A DNA stretch of 64,000 bases, taken from contig JAVTVY010018878.1 in NCBI GenBank assembly GCA_036873755.1, forward strand, positions 1 through 64,000, in the 5' to 3' direction. A model generated the notes under the pieces. The model searched no databases, was not told where the DNA came from, and saw only the letters and a program-made list of their open reading frames with translations. The number at the start of each line of letters is the position of its first letter. The stretch's first letter is position 1. The translations under genes and the position numbers were made by a program. Shown here piece by piece: positions 1 to 9,213 of this stretch. Source of the stretch: Hanleya hanleyi. Lineage: Eukaryota; Mollusca; Polyplacophora; Lepidopleurida; Hanleyidae.

Positions 1-66
1 GAGAGGTCATCAGTAGGAGTAGTAGAGTCGGACTGTTGTTTTTTATTGGAAGTTGCGTCAATCTGC

Positions 67-145
67 AGTAGTATATAAAGCGGAAATTGCTACCTATTTA
101 GGGGCGATAACTCTGTTTGAAAAATTCCTGGTTATCTCCCCTAAT
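67..145 (+). repeat. Left core of Polinton terminal inverted repeat
   Basis: The segment starting agtagtatataaagcgg and ending ttatctcccctaatt is repeated in reverse complement at 10995-11070 with few differences. It includes a TATATAAA-like word. Confidence 0.75.
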
Positions 146-265
146 TGACATGTCACGTGCGCAGGAGTCAAAGGTCACTTCCGGTCACGTGACATGCGAA
201 TCACGGGAGATAACCAGGAATTGTTCAAACAGAGTTATCGCCCATAAATAGGCCTCAATTTCACG
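79..265. repeat. Large hairpin within the left TIR
   Basis: The arm at about 79-145 pairs with 205-265. The inner part is almost perfect (cctatttaggggcgataactc against gagttatcgcccataaatagg), and a nested pair catgtcacgtg / cacgtgacatg continues the stem inward. The result is a stem-loop of about 185 bp. Confidence 0.75.
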
Positions 266-532
266 CTTATCGATCTAAATAATTTGCATATTTGTGACGT
301 CAGAGAGGTCAAGTTCAATGTAGTTCCGGCAGAGATCACTTCCGGTCAAATAACTGAATGTGGTTGAGATGGAACTGACGTCATTCTGCGCATGCGCGGT
401 AGAAAAAGAGTATGGGAATAGACTTTTTAGGGTCGAGATCGGCCACTATTGGTCCGAATGGGCCATCGGCGGTGTCAATGTATAGCTTATCAAAGGTCAC
501 TTCCGGTCACGTGACCGGAACCTGAAGTGATG

Positions 533-880
533 TCACAGAGGTCATATGCAAATATTTGAGGTCAACGGACCTCAATTTCCCCTTTTACTTGGAGCAGACC
601 ACGAAACCTGGCTATTAATACGAGGGTCAACGAGCGTGTGCAATATTTATCGCACGTCATTCTCCATGAATTTGTTTTATCTACGTGCTGCTTGTGTGAC
701 GGCACAAAGGTCATGCAAATTTCCAAGGTCAATGCCACCGAATCAGCTCTTTCAAAGGGTCAATTCACGTGAATGGAAGTGGCGGCACAGAGGTCATATG
801 CATGTCAAGTTGGAACCTGGTCATAAATACGAGGGTCAATGAGAGTGTGCGCCATTCATCGTTCGTCATTTGCTCCGCCA
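533..880 (+). promoter_or_regulatory. Duplicated promoter-like block upstream of first Polinton gene
   Basis: Two related units each run from 'cacagaggtcatatgca' through an AT-rich TATA-like word followed by 'atacgagggtcaa-gag-gtgtgc' to 'cgtcatt-ctcc'. The first is at about 533-665 (TATTAATA near 613) and the second at about 784-878 (CATAAATA at 822-829). The second ends at an ATG at 880, the likely start of the next gene. The duplication looks like a promoter copied in tandem. A 98-codon open frame across it (546-842) has no recognisable content. Confidence 0.45.
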
Positions 881-1487
881 TGTCACGAATTCTACGAGCC
901 GTCCTTTCCCTTAGGTAGGGTTACACGTCTATGAGGATAAAGTCGCCATCGTGGAAGACCGGGATGTCTGTGGGTCGGGTCCGGAGTCCACATCGAATAC
1001 GGTTATCCTACATCGTGACGACTGGACCAAATTTAAACGAATGTTGTGTGGTGAACTGGACGGGAACCTCATCCACATCGAGAACGCCATCTACGTACAC
1101 CGTGGACCGTTCTTTGCACGTCTGGGACGTTACCAGGACCCCACCCGAAGCTTCACCCTAGACCCAGATCTGTGAACGGCCTTGGAGAATGTGGTGCCTA
1201 TTGTGGACCAGCTGTTTACACCGGATGAACGAACAGCCGCCGACTTGGCCTGGGCTCGTGCCCTGAGTGACGCGGCAGCAGAACCCAATGACCAAATGAT
1301 CAACCACGTCAAGGAGGAAGACGAGAGGGACCATCCGGTACTCATCTCCGTGACCTACAAAGATGTGGCACTTAACATCCGTAGTCCACTTTCGGAGGAC
1401 GACGACGTCATAGATTACCCAGCTAGACTCAGTCAACCTAGGATAGATACAACGGTGGTGGAACCCGAACATCAGACAGAAACATAG
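880..1487 (+). pseudogene. Unknown Polinton early gene, broken
   Basis: An ATG at 880 follows a TATA-like CATAAATA by about 50 bases. After a short reading frame that stops near 917, a neighbouring frame is open from about 915 to 1172, meets a TGA at 1173-1175, and continues in the same frame to a stop at 1485-1487. This suggests one gene of about 190-200 codons with one frameshift and one nonsense change. The C-terminal part is acidic and Glu/Asp-rich. The segment around 1000-1050 (VILHRDDWTKFKRML) weakly recalls the single-strand DNA-binding PC4 fold, but I would not name it on that basis. It lies directly upstream of the integrase. Confidence 0.45.
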
Positions 1488-1494
1488 ACCTCGT

Positions 1495-1502
1495 TATAAA
1501 TA
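1495..1502 (+). promoter_or_regulatory. TATA box of integrase gene
   Basis: TATAAATA lies 36 bases upstream of the integrase ATG at 1538. That spacing fits a short leader starting near 1525. Confidence 0.55.
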
Positions 1503-1537
1503 CACGATACTCGCCGGGTCCATTATCAGTCATCACC

Positions 1538-2607
1538 ATGAAGCGCTGGGAGGTGTTGGATAATTTATACTACAGTCCCGACAGTCCGGCAGTCTATAGT
1601 GCATTGTCTGCCCTCGATCGAGCCGCTAAACCAACGGCATTCGTCTATCGAAAGTCCGATTTTGGCTCAAACAACAAGACACCTATACCTCACATCGGGC
1701 TGCCTGCAGCAATTTCCTACGGAATCGGGTCATCGTTGGTGGTATAGATGCCCAATGGCAAGCAAATTTGGTCGTTATGAGCACCTTTGTCAAACACAAC
1801 GATGGGAATCGGTATATCTTGACATGCATCGATATCCTGTCGAAGTATGCGTGGGTGGTACCCATCCGGACGAAAACGGGGGGCGAATCTCGTAGCTACG
1901 TTCAAGGACTTCTTCAAGACCGGGCGCAAACCCATGTATTTGCAAGCCGACCAAGGCACAGAATTCCTCAACAGACCTTTCCAACAGTTTCTGAAAGCTC
2001 AGAAGGTCTTCTTCTTTCGCACCTACAACGAGATCAAGGCTTCGGTCGTTGAAAGGTTCAACAGGACATTCAAAGACGCGTGTGCAAGCACTTTACGGCT
2101 AGGAATACACGACGGTACATCGATGTTCTACCATACCCTGTGAGTGGTTACAATCGAGCCTATCACCGCAGTATACAGAGAGCCCCCATTACCGTTACCG
2201 AACGCAACGAAGCCCAAGTCCGGCGTATCTTGTACCCCATGCAATCCCAACGACGGTCGAAGAAGGTGTTCAAGGTAGGAGACCCTGAACGCATCAGTAA
2301 AGTCAAGGGTAAGTTCGAGAAGAGTTATCTCCCCAACTGGAGCGATGAGCACTTCCTGGTTAAACGCCACATACCCCGACAACCACGAGTCTATGAACTG
2401 GAAGATCTTCAAGGGGAACCGTTGTAGGGGACGTTTTACGAGCAAAAGTTACAGCCCGGGGTGAAAACAAAGCAAGACTACTACACTGTGAAACACAGCC
2501 TGATAACCGAGGAACGCAGAGGCAAGACGATGCACTTCGTGAAATGGCAAGGCTGACCCAGTTCCTTCAATTCCTGGGTCGCGGCCAACCAGATGAAACC
2601 ACTATAA
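1538..2607 (+). pseudogene. Polinton DDE integrase with C-terminal chromodomain, inactivated
   Basis: This was a retroviral-type integrase that inserts the element's DNA ends. The N-terminal part (LDNLYYSPDSPAVYSALSAL) resembles the family's helix-turn-helix region. After frameshifts near 1680-1745 come the core pieces: a WQANLVVMSTF segment near 1750-1785, LQADQGTEFL near 1935-1970 (second catalytic Asp) and ASVVERFNRTFK near 2040-2075 (catalytic Glu). In the family the first piece usually reads WQADLVDM, so the first catalytic Asp appears to be Asn here. Further frameshifts occur near 1880 and 2080-2100, and a stop lies at 2425-2427. Downstream, HFVKWQG, then a TGA, then PSSFNSWV at 2533-2590 is a chromodomain motif with a nonsense codon where an aromatic residue is usual. 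At least three frameshifts and two stops rule out function. Confidence 0.85.
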
Positions 2608-2887
2608 AACCAGAAACCACTGCCGTCATCCTTCATTCCACGCTCTCTGAACACAGCGTCTTCCAAAACGCGCAAAGCACATGTGGGCACCGTAGTGGGT
2701 GCTGGGTGTGTTGTACGGAGGTGTTTTAAGACGTTGCCTATCTCAGCACTCTACTCGTCTCACCTAGGACACCAGTCGTGAGTGCCAGTCAAACCAGTCT
2801 GCAGGCCTCCTCTACACTAGTCAAACCTCATCTAGCGACCACTACCACACCACGTATACAATCCAGGTCAACATCGAGTCCCACACT
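2608..2887 (+). other. Polinton interval without recognisable gene
   Basis: This 280-bp interval lies between the integrase and the LINE insertion. Open frames are short and unremarkable, and nothing could be assigned. Confidence 0.5.
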
Positions 2888-2898
2888 AAGTATTGCAA
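2888..2898. repeat. 5' target-site duplication of nested LINE
   Basis: The 11-base aagtattgcaa is repeated exactly at 4314-4324, just after the poly-A-like tail of the LINE. Confidence 0.85.
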
Positions 2899-4313
2899 GG
2901 TTCAGTGGGAAAATTTCTTCTGTATATATTCTGATCCCTTGAGAGTTGCGACAATGGGGGGTGCACTACAAAAGGATATGAAAAATACAACAAACCCCTT
3001 TTGGAAGGACGTAATTGTAGCGTGGATCCAGTATTGTAAAAGAATCAACATTAGAAATAATCATCGGGATAACTTACATGAGCCGCTTTGGAATAATACT
3101 CATTTTAAAGACCAAAAGCTGTGTATCCAACAATGGTACGACAGAAGAATTATCTATATAAAAGACCTTCTGGATGAAGATGGCATATTTCCACAGTTTC
3201 CAACAGCTAAAACTAAAATATAGTCTGAAAGCGACATATCTTGATTATGTCAGACTACTGCGAAACATTCCTAAAGAATGGAAAGGATACCAGATCAGAA
3301 CGACTTACTCTCTCCGCCGTACCCAAAAAGTGTTCAGTTACTATTGAAAGCGGAACGAGGCTGTCGTGAGATCTGCAAGGTTATAACTCCAGACAGCCTG
3401 ACCCCAAAAGTACATGAGAAATGGGATCGAAATCTTAATGTCATATACATGCTAATTACAATGAAAACAAATGGCACGAACGATACTTAATGGAAAAATC
3501 ATGTACAATGGAGACCAAAATGCGGAACTTCCAATATAAGATTATACATCGAATCCTGGTAACAAATCGATTATTAGTACAAACGAAAATTTCTGAAGAT
3601 TCAAAATGTACGTTGTGTAACGATGAGGAGGAAACTATTGAACACTTGTTCCTGTACTGTACTAATGTTAAAAATATATGGCAAGAACTGAGAAATTGGG
3701 TGCTTCGTTCGTGCAAACTCGGCCTGGTGTTGAATAAGGAAACCATTATGTTTGGATTACCGCTGAAATACAAATTATTCAATCATTTAATATTAATAGC
3801 AAAACAGTATATTTATAATTGTAGATATTCGAATACCAGACCGACTTTCCACCAACTAAGAAATATTATTAAATACACTTTTGATATAGAAAAAATGATT
3901 TATAAATGTAATATGAATGAAGAAACATTTAGACAGAAGTGGTGTGTTCTAAAAGAGGGCATAGAGAACGACGCTGATACCTCTCGACCTCAGAAATAAC
4001 CGTTAAATTGTAGCTGTAAACGAACTTGCCCATGGGAACACACTTGTCGAGTACCACCGTTTTTCTTTTCTCTTTGTGTAGTATTTCTTGTTTGTATGTC
4101 TAGTTTTGCATATATTTTTTTAAGATTCTTTGTGTAGTATTTCTTGTTTGTATGTCTACTTTTGCATATTATTTTTTTAAGATTCTTTGTGTAGTATTTC
4201 TTGTTTGTATGTCTAGTTTCCTCTGCTGTGATTGTGCTTTTATAATACTGAAAAAATGTACAGATGTAACCATATAATTGCTTCTTTTTTGGGGGGAAAA
4301 AAATTATAAAAAA
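2899..4313 (+). mobile_element. 5'-truncated LINE (L1/Tx1-like) nested in Polinton
   Basis: The insert is bounded by identical 11-bp direct repeats (2888-2898 and 4314-4324) and ends in an A-rich tail (about 4296-4313). This is the signature of target-primed reverse transcription. Only the 3' end of ORF2 and the 3' UTR remain. The 3' UTR at 4066-4230 contains three near-identical tandem copies of a ~64-bp unit built on 'gtgtagtatttcttgtttgtatgtct'. Confidence 0.88.
2900..3999 (+). pseudogene. LINE ORF2 C-terminal remnant with zinc-knuckle motif
   Basis: Pieces in shifting frames cover the region after the reverse-transcriptase domain. One runs about 2900-3223 (YCKRINIRNN... W, ending near KTKI) and a longer one runs 3490-3999. 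The second holds CTLCNDEEETIEHLFLYC, the CxxC...H....C pattern of the zf-RVT region found at the C-terminus of many LINE reverse transcriptases, followed by a WQELRNWV stretch. There are breaks at 3221-3223 and around 3480. No endonuclease or catalytic RT motifs are present because the copy is truncated. It resembles the second LINE at 48.8-52 kb in layout. Confidence 0.8.
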
Positions 4314-4324
4314 AAGTATTGCAA
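4314..4324. repeat. 3' target-site duplication of nested LINE
   Basis: Exact copy of 2888-2898; Polinton sequence resumes after it. Confidence 0.85.
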
Positions 4325-4460
4325 AGCTCTCTACGTATACGACCACCCGCAGTGAACGCCCATCGACAACGGTACCACAGCTCGACGCACCGACGACCTC
4401 AGTTCACTCGTACCCAATTTATAACAGCGGGCTACCACGACAGCGGATACTCCTCCAACC

Positions 4461-5053
4461 ATGGACCCCCGTTGGCAACACCCCTTCAACTGCTTCATTG
4501 TGGGGCCGACGGGCTCAGGCAAGACGCACTTCGTCCAGAAACTCGTTCAACACGCCGACAGCATGATTACCCCACCCATTGCCCGGGTCGTGTAGTGTTA
4601 CGGAGAATGGCAAGCGGCGAATGCAGCAATGCGCCACATCACGTTCGTGGAAGGCCTACCCAACCTGGCCGATTTTGGTGGTGGTTGATGATCTCATAGC
4701 GGAGGCGGATACGCGGGTCACTCAGCTCTATACCAAAGGCAGTCATCATCGGCGGCTCAGCATCATCTATATTGTGCAGAATCTGTTCAGTAAAACAAAG
4801 AACATCGAAACATCAGTTTAAGCGCCCACTACCTGGTGGTGTTTAAAATCCCGAGAGATACCACGCAACTGCGGCACCTGGCGAGACAGTTGTGCCCCGG
4901 ACGCACTCAGTTTGCACTGGAAGCCTTTGAAGATGTGACAACCCCTCAACAACGGTATATGCTCTTCGTCCTGAAGAAAGGCACCCCGACTACCTTCGAC
5001 TACGGATCGGTATCTTTGCTGGAGAGACCCAGCACGTGTACATGCAAAAATAA
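4461..5053 (+). pseudogene. Polinton DNA-packaging ATPase (FtsK/HerA-type), broken
   Basis: The family pumps viral DNA into capsids. From the ATG at 4461 the frame gives HPFNCFIVGPTGSGKTHFVQ, a Walker A motif about 15-22 residues in, as usual for Polinton ATPases. A TAG at about 4594 interrupts the conserved segment ending CYGEWQ. A frameshift near 4675 leads to LVVVDDLI (Walker B with two acidic residues, about 4674-4697) and then IIYIVQNLF, a sensor-like segment. Another frameshift near 4815 restores HYLVVFKIPRDTTQLRHLARQ, and a third near 5000 gives the typical short C-terminus ending at TAA 5051-5053. The full length, about 195 codons, is normal for the family. It is not functional here. 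Confidence 0.82.
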
Positions 5054-5160
5054 TGTAAACATACCCATAGTGACTCCCCCAGCTGGGGTGTGTATGTGAT
5101 GATGGGGGTAATAAGAATTTCAAACACACCATTCTTGTTGATGTTGTCTCTCTAGTCCAC

Positions 5161-5170
5161 TAATAAAAGG
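5161..5170 (+). promoter_or_regulatory. TATA-like element upstream of small virion gene
   Basis: TAATAAAAGG lies 36 bases before the ATG at 5206, the same distance as the TATA box before the integrase. It could alternatively be a poly(A) signal for the ATPase transcript. Confidence 0.4.
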
Positions 5171-5205
5171 GTAGGGCTTGGGGGTTCCAGCGTTAGTTGA
5201 TCAGG

Positions 5206-5547
5206 ATGTCTGCTCGAGTACGGAAGCACGCTCCGACGCTCCGGGTATTGAAGACGGCCCCACCCGAGTTGGTTCGGAGTATCGTACGTGGCGCAGACCC
5301 TGCTCTCGTGTGCTGTCTATGTGAGATTGGACTCAATATCTTAAAAGGGAACGTGCCACTTACTCCGGCTCAGAAGGCGAACTTGGTCAAGCATAAGACA
5401 GGTCTCCGGACCCTGGTCCAGAAGCGAGTCTCCCAAACACAGAAGAAAAAGATCTTACAGAAAGGCGGGTTTCTCGGAGACATCTTAGCGCCGTTGGCTG
5501 CCTCTGTGCTAGGTCCATTACTCGGTGGACTCTTCGGTCGACAATGA
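5206..5547 (+). CDS. Small basic Polinton protein with hydrophobic Gly-rich C-terminus
   Basis: This 113-residue frame is fully open, unlike most neighbours. I start it at the ATG at 5206, 36 bases after a TATA-like word; an upstream TTG would add only three residues. The N-terminus is Arg/Lys-rich, the middle reads PLTPAQKANLVKHK, then comes a Lys-rich stretch (KKKILQKGGFLGD) and a C-terminal ILAPLAASVLGPLLGGLFG segment resembling an amphipathic, membrane-active or capsid-docking tail. Small proteins of this shape lie next to the ATPase in many metazoan Polintons. Their function is not established and a core or minor virion role is inference. Without expression it is probably a surviving open frame, not a live gene. 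Confidence 0.6.
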   Translation: MSARVRKHAPTLRVLKTAPPELVRSIVRGADPALVCCLCEIGLNILKGNVPLTPAQKANLVKHKTGLRTLVQKRVSQTQKKKILQKGGFLGDILAPLAASVLGPLLGGLFGRQ

Positions 5548-5559
5548 ACCAAACAAAAA

Positions 5560-6084
5560 ATGGCTCTGGTGGATCCACGTCTGATTCAAGGCCTCCAATC
5601 GCCGTATACGATCCCACCTACGGTGAAGAAGATGAACATTCTCGATCACGAGATGCAACAGATTCTAGAACGACCGGGGTTAAGCGACAGTGAGAAAGTA
5701 CAACAGTACAATCAGACGTTTCAAAGGTACATCACGTTCATGGGGCAATACAAGGCCTCTGATCCAAGGCGGGTGTCAGTCGCGCAACCAGCACAACCCG
5801 TACCGCCAACATCACTTGTATCACAGCCGCCATTACCAGGTGTATCACCCACAGCCCCACAGTGGGTCGAAGACAAAGTCTTAAAGACTGTACCCGCGTC
5901 GTTCAAGAAACAAGCTGGCCTGGTATTACAGTGAGTGAAAGACAATCCGAACATGACCTGGAATGATAATGGCGAACTACCGGCACAGAACCAGGTGGTC
6001 CCCGGTACCCACATGACGGATTTAGCGAATGACCTGATGCGTCAACGCAGGTCGCACACGGATACTCAAGGAGGGGAGGCTTGA
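5560..6084 (+). pseudogene. Polinton structural-region protein, one in-frame stop
   Basis: From the ATG at 5560 the protein begins MALVDPRLIQGLQSPYTIPP, an opening I associate with an uncharacterised gene common in animal Polintons. A predicted helical segment (LDHEMQQILERPGLSDSEKV) follows, then a Pro-rich linker. The frame stops at TGA 5932-5934 but continues in the same frame without another stop until TGA 6082-6084, giving a plausible C-terminus rich in polar residues (VVPGTHMTDLANDLM). This is therefore a single nonsense change in a 174-codon gene. It starts 13 bases after the preceding stop. Its function is unknown. Confidence 0.65.
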
Positions 6085-6089
6085 AAGAC

Positions 6090-6317
6090 ATGCATGTGCC
6101 ACAAAAATTGGTGGGGAATCCCCAGTGCTGGGCCTGGATGCAGCGTGACATCGAACAGCAATCGCCGATACGTGCACCACGCAAGTCACAACGACAGACT
6201 CGAACCCCACGGACTTGGGAAGCCGAGTGGGAACCGGAGTCACCACCCAAAACACCACCCCCGGTCAAGACACCCCACCTCTCCAGAGCCGTGACACGTA
6301 GCAAGTCACCGCGATGA
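6090..6317 (+). CDS. Small Pro/Arg-rich open frame, uncharacterised
   Basis: A 75-codon frame begins at ATG 6090, six bases after the stop of the previous gene. The composition is low-complexity: SPIRAPRKSQRQTRTPRTWE, then PESPPKTPPPVKTP and a basic end. It may be a real small virion or core-like protein or the tail of a broken one. I recognise no family. A 77-bp gap separates it from the minor capsid gene. Confidence 0.35.
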   Translation: MHVPQKLVGNPQCWAWMQRDIEQQSPIRAPRKSQRQTRTPRTWEAEWEPESPPKTPPPVKTPHLSRAVTRSKSPR

Positions 6318-6394
6318 TCACGACGCCAGGAACAAGCTCCCAAGGCCTGAGACACTACTAAAACCACCAGCGGCAGCAGGAAAGCTCAGTCGTC

Positions 6395-7123
6395 ATGTTT
6401 TACCTCACACTACCCAGTAATAGCTCGGCTGCGCTGTTTCTCAACAACAGCTTGGCCCATTATGTCAGGCAACTGCCACATCCCTTACATCTCCTCGGAC
6501 GTTGGGAGTGTGGTCTAGTGGATAACCAGTTCCCGTACACGTGGTACAACGTGGAACATGATACGGTGTGGTACGAAGTCGTGTACGAAAGCAACAGCTA
6601 TAACTTTACTCTTCCCGAAGGCCAGTGCCCTACACCCAAAATATTCACCCAGGCGTTGCGAAACCTCATAAAGGGCAAGACCCCTGGGAGGTAAAAGTGT
6701 CTTCCCGTTTGCGGATTGCCTGCACATGGAGTACCACGAGTGGAACTACAAGTTCCTGATCACCATCCAGAGCAATGCGACCGTACGTTTCAGCATGACG
6801 TTGAAGGAGCTGTGTGCACTGGAGACGGATAACTAGGTTGGGCCCCGTCGACTCCAGGGGAAGACCATGCTGGATCTTCAGGCTGGGTTGCGTGGGTGTG
6901 GTGTATGGTCACATTGTGGGCGATATCGATGCGCCCCTGATCCGCGTCTGTCCGGAGATCAGGCCACACAGAGCTTTAACCACGGTGTAACGTGTTACAG
7001 ATTGACATCAGTAATATCACCATCGATATAAGGGATGACACCGGACAACCTCTGGCATTCGAAATTAGGAAAGTGGTGGTCACACTTCATTTTCGACAAG
7101 TACGCTATCTCAACTTTGTATAA
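6395..7123 (+). pseudogene. Penton-like minor capsid protein of Polinton, frameshifted
   Basis: The start at 6395 gives MFYLTLPSNSSAALFLNN, and QFPYTWYNVEHDTVWYE follows. These openings are characteristic of the predicted single-jelly-roll minor capsid (penton) protein of animal Polintons. The frame stops at 6692-6694. A neighbouring frame picks up immediately with FPFADCLHMEYHEWNYKF and runs to a TAG near 6833. Further frame changes lead to a C-terminal ITIDIRDDTGQPLAFEI segment near 7015-7070 that ends at TAA 7121-7123. The stop overlaps the next ATG (TAATG). At least three breaks rule out function. The role as a vertex protein is known for the family, not shown here. Confidence 0.7.
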
Positions 7124-7515
7124 TGAAGGTGCATTACGAGTGCGATACATACAGCTATATGGACTATTATACCCAACAGGCCGGTGGTGGCCTTCCCGTC
7201 TTTGCAGGTACACGCATCCTACGAGGTCATGGGCTGGGGAACGTGCTCGGGAGCATTGTCAAAACGTTCCTGCCACTGGTGACGCGAGAGGTGAAAGCTA
7301 TCGGAAAACAAGCGGTCCGAAGTGGGAGATGTGTTCAGCGGTGTCCCCTTCCGAGAAGCACTGAAACGCCAAACCAAAAAAAGCAGGAAGTGTCTTGGTC
7401 GCCGAAGCACAACGCACCGTAGGGAACAAAAGACCTGCACCACCGAGACCGCGCACCAGTCGACGACCGACCCAGCGACAACGCACATCGAAAGACCCAG
7501 GATATCTTTGCTTAA
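7123..7515 (+). pseudogene. Small PX-like virion protein, frameshifted
   Basis: It starts with the ATG that overlaps the previous stop. The N-terminal half contains YYTQQAGGGLPVFAG and HGLGNVLGSIVKTFLPLV, a Gly-rich then amphipathic stretch typical of the small Polinton/adintovirus protein compared with adenovirus pX/pVI-type core or membrane-active proteins. Near 7310-7325 the reading shifts to give DVFSGVPFREALKRQTKK. A second shift leads to a basic tail and a stop at 7513-7515, two bases before the major capsid ATG. Such proteins are thought to help cement or release the capsid; that is family inference. Confidence 0.6.
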
Positions 7516-7517
7516 AC

Positions 7518-8776
7518 ATGTCCTTCATCCACGCCGAGTCCTGCCCTTCTACTAACAGTGAATTTGATTTGTGGACCGTCCCGCCTACGCAGATCAGTGC
7601 CGAACAAGGATTATGGGTGGAGCATCTCCCGCTCTCTAACATCCATGAAACAGGTTCCATCGGCAATGCTGATACTGCCTATGTGGATTTAGCCCATACG
7701 TACTTGTATGTGAAAGCCAAGATCTTCAATGGGATGGTTCCAGAATCGTTGACCGTGCAACGCTGGACCCGACGAATCTCTGACTGCACTCAACAGTTGG
7801 ATATTTTTCTCAGCGACAACCTCATCAGTGACTCGACCAACATATACCCCTATCGAGCTTACATCGAAACGCTATTGTCGTATGGACGAGAGACTGAACA
7901 ACCCAGTTGACAGCCCTTTATTCTGACAGTACACACCCGAGCACATGGGCACGGAGAACGACAATGCGGGATGGAACAAACGGAAGGTTTTGACTGCGAA
8001 CGGCAGCTCGGTCGATCGCATCGGTCGACTGCACGCAGACCTATTCATGCAAGACCGATACCGCTTGAACAAGATCCCCATCAAAATCCGACTGATACGG
8101 GCGCCCCCGACCTTCGCCTTAATGGCCACTGACATAGAAGGGCATGTAGCTGTCTATAAGTTCATCATCCAAGACGCAGTCCTGTATGTCCGAAACCGAA
8201 TCCAGCCGTTCAGTTGGGACACCTCAAAGCCTTGGAGAAAAAACCAGCCCAGTATCCTATCCGACGTGTGCAAACCAATGTGTTCTCTGTGCCTGCCGGA
8301 AATATAAGCGCCAACAAAGAAAATCTGTTCCTGGGGAACTGCTCAAGCGATTGATTCTGGCCTGTGTGGAAAATACCAGTTTCAGCGGAGACTACCCAGC
8401 GAACCCGTTTGACTCGACATCAATTTTGTGGCCCTGCATGTGGACGGACAATAGGTCCCAGCCACGGCCTTAACACAGAACTTTGGGTGCGTGAATTTCA
8501 TTCGAGCCTATCAGAGCCTGTTTACAGCGACCGGTCAAATCAACCAGGATGAAGGGAACATGATCAGTCGGGAGGACAACGCTAACGGATACACGTTGTT
8601 CTGTTTCGATTCGACTCCCACCTTAGAGAACGACCATCAGCTGACCCTCTCTAAGCAAGGCAACTTACGGTTGGAAATCCATTTTGAATAACATCAACGT
8701 GATTTGCTACGCCGAGTTTGACAACATCATTCAAGTAGACAAGGCGCGCAACGTCCTGTGTGACTTTGCCACCTAA
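7518..8776 (+). pseudogene. Polinton major capsid protein (double jelly-roll), broken
   Basis: The start at 7518 gives MSFIHAESCPSTNSEFDLW and then VPPTQISAEQGLWVEHLPL, followed near 7835-7880 by TNIYPYRAYIETLLSYG. These are hallmark segments of the hexon-like major capsid protein of metazoan Polintons (often annotated after worm F54H12.2). The first frame stops at 7908-7910, a second runs from about 7945 to 8265, and others follow through 8487-8690 (NFIRAYQSLFTATGQ). The last piece ends at TAA 8774-8776. At roughly 420 codons the total is close to normal length. At least four breaks mean it cannot assemble capsids. It lies one base before the protease ATG. Confidence 0.85.
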
Positions 8777-8777
8777 C

Positions 8778-9200
8778 ATGGATACAGACCAGATTAACAC
8801 CGTGCTGGAGAATGACCCAGGGGTACGTATGGTCTTTCAAGGGGTGTTCGCTCGAGACGTGTTCCCGCTAGACCGTGTGTATCCGTCCGCATACGTGCTC
8901 AATACGGACCCGATGGATCGTTCCGGTAAACAGTGTGTGACCCTGTATTTCACAGAACCGCAGGGCGAATACTTTTACCCGTACGGCCTGCCACCCCTCC
9001 GTCCCGATTTAACAGCCTTCATAGACGAAGCCAAAGAGACGTGGTGTTGGAAAAGTCAATCGTTGCAAGGCCTCAACAGTAGCGTGTGCTGCCAGTACTG
9101 CTTGTTTTACCTCTACCACCGTTGCCGGGGACGGACGTTACCCATCATCGTACAGATGTTTGACGAGTACCCCAGGCCGAGGACCGAGACTGGTGAATGA
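8778..9200 (+). CDS. Adenain-like maturation protease, open frame but catalytic residues altered
   Basis: An uninterrupted 140-residue frame starts at MDTDQINTVLENDPGV, the usual opening of the Polinton cysteine protease (adenovirus protease family, C5), and ends with LYHRCRG plus a short tail. The family triad is His-Asp/Glu-Cys. The Cys is kept in SSVCCQYC (residue 104). The position normally His in a '-HWV-' segment reads GKQCVTLYF, so Gln52 appears to replace His. The acidic residue normally in 'FFD.YG' is Tyr67 in YFYPYG. Both are single-base changes from plausible codons. The fold may be encoded but proteolysis should be lost. The gene follows the capsid stop by one base. Confidence 0.78.
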   Translation: MDTDQINTVLENDPGVRMVFQGVFARDVFPLDRVYPSAYVLNTDPMDRSGKQCVTLYFTEPQGEYFYPYGLPPLRPDLTAFIDEAKETWCWKSQSLQGLNSSVCCQYCLFYLYHRCRGRTLPIIVQMFDEYPRPRTETGE

Positions 9201-9213
9201 CTGGGCCGCAGAT

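Larger units (their letters stand above)
1..560. repeat. Polinton left-terminal repeat region
   Basis: The stretch holds no gene. It carries short units that recur elsewhere in the window: a 20-base string at 6-25 is identical to 15727-15746, and 'ttggtccgaatgg' at about 450 matches units at 15.6 and 16.3 kb. It is also dense in aggtca / ggtcacttccggtcacgtgac motifs (about 165-195, 345 and 495-540), which contain E-box and nuclear-receptor half-site-like words. I read it as subterminal or TIR sequence of the Polinton. Whether the motifs bind anything is unknown. Confidence 0.6.
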
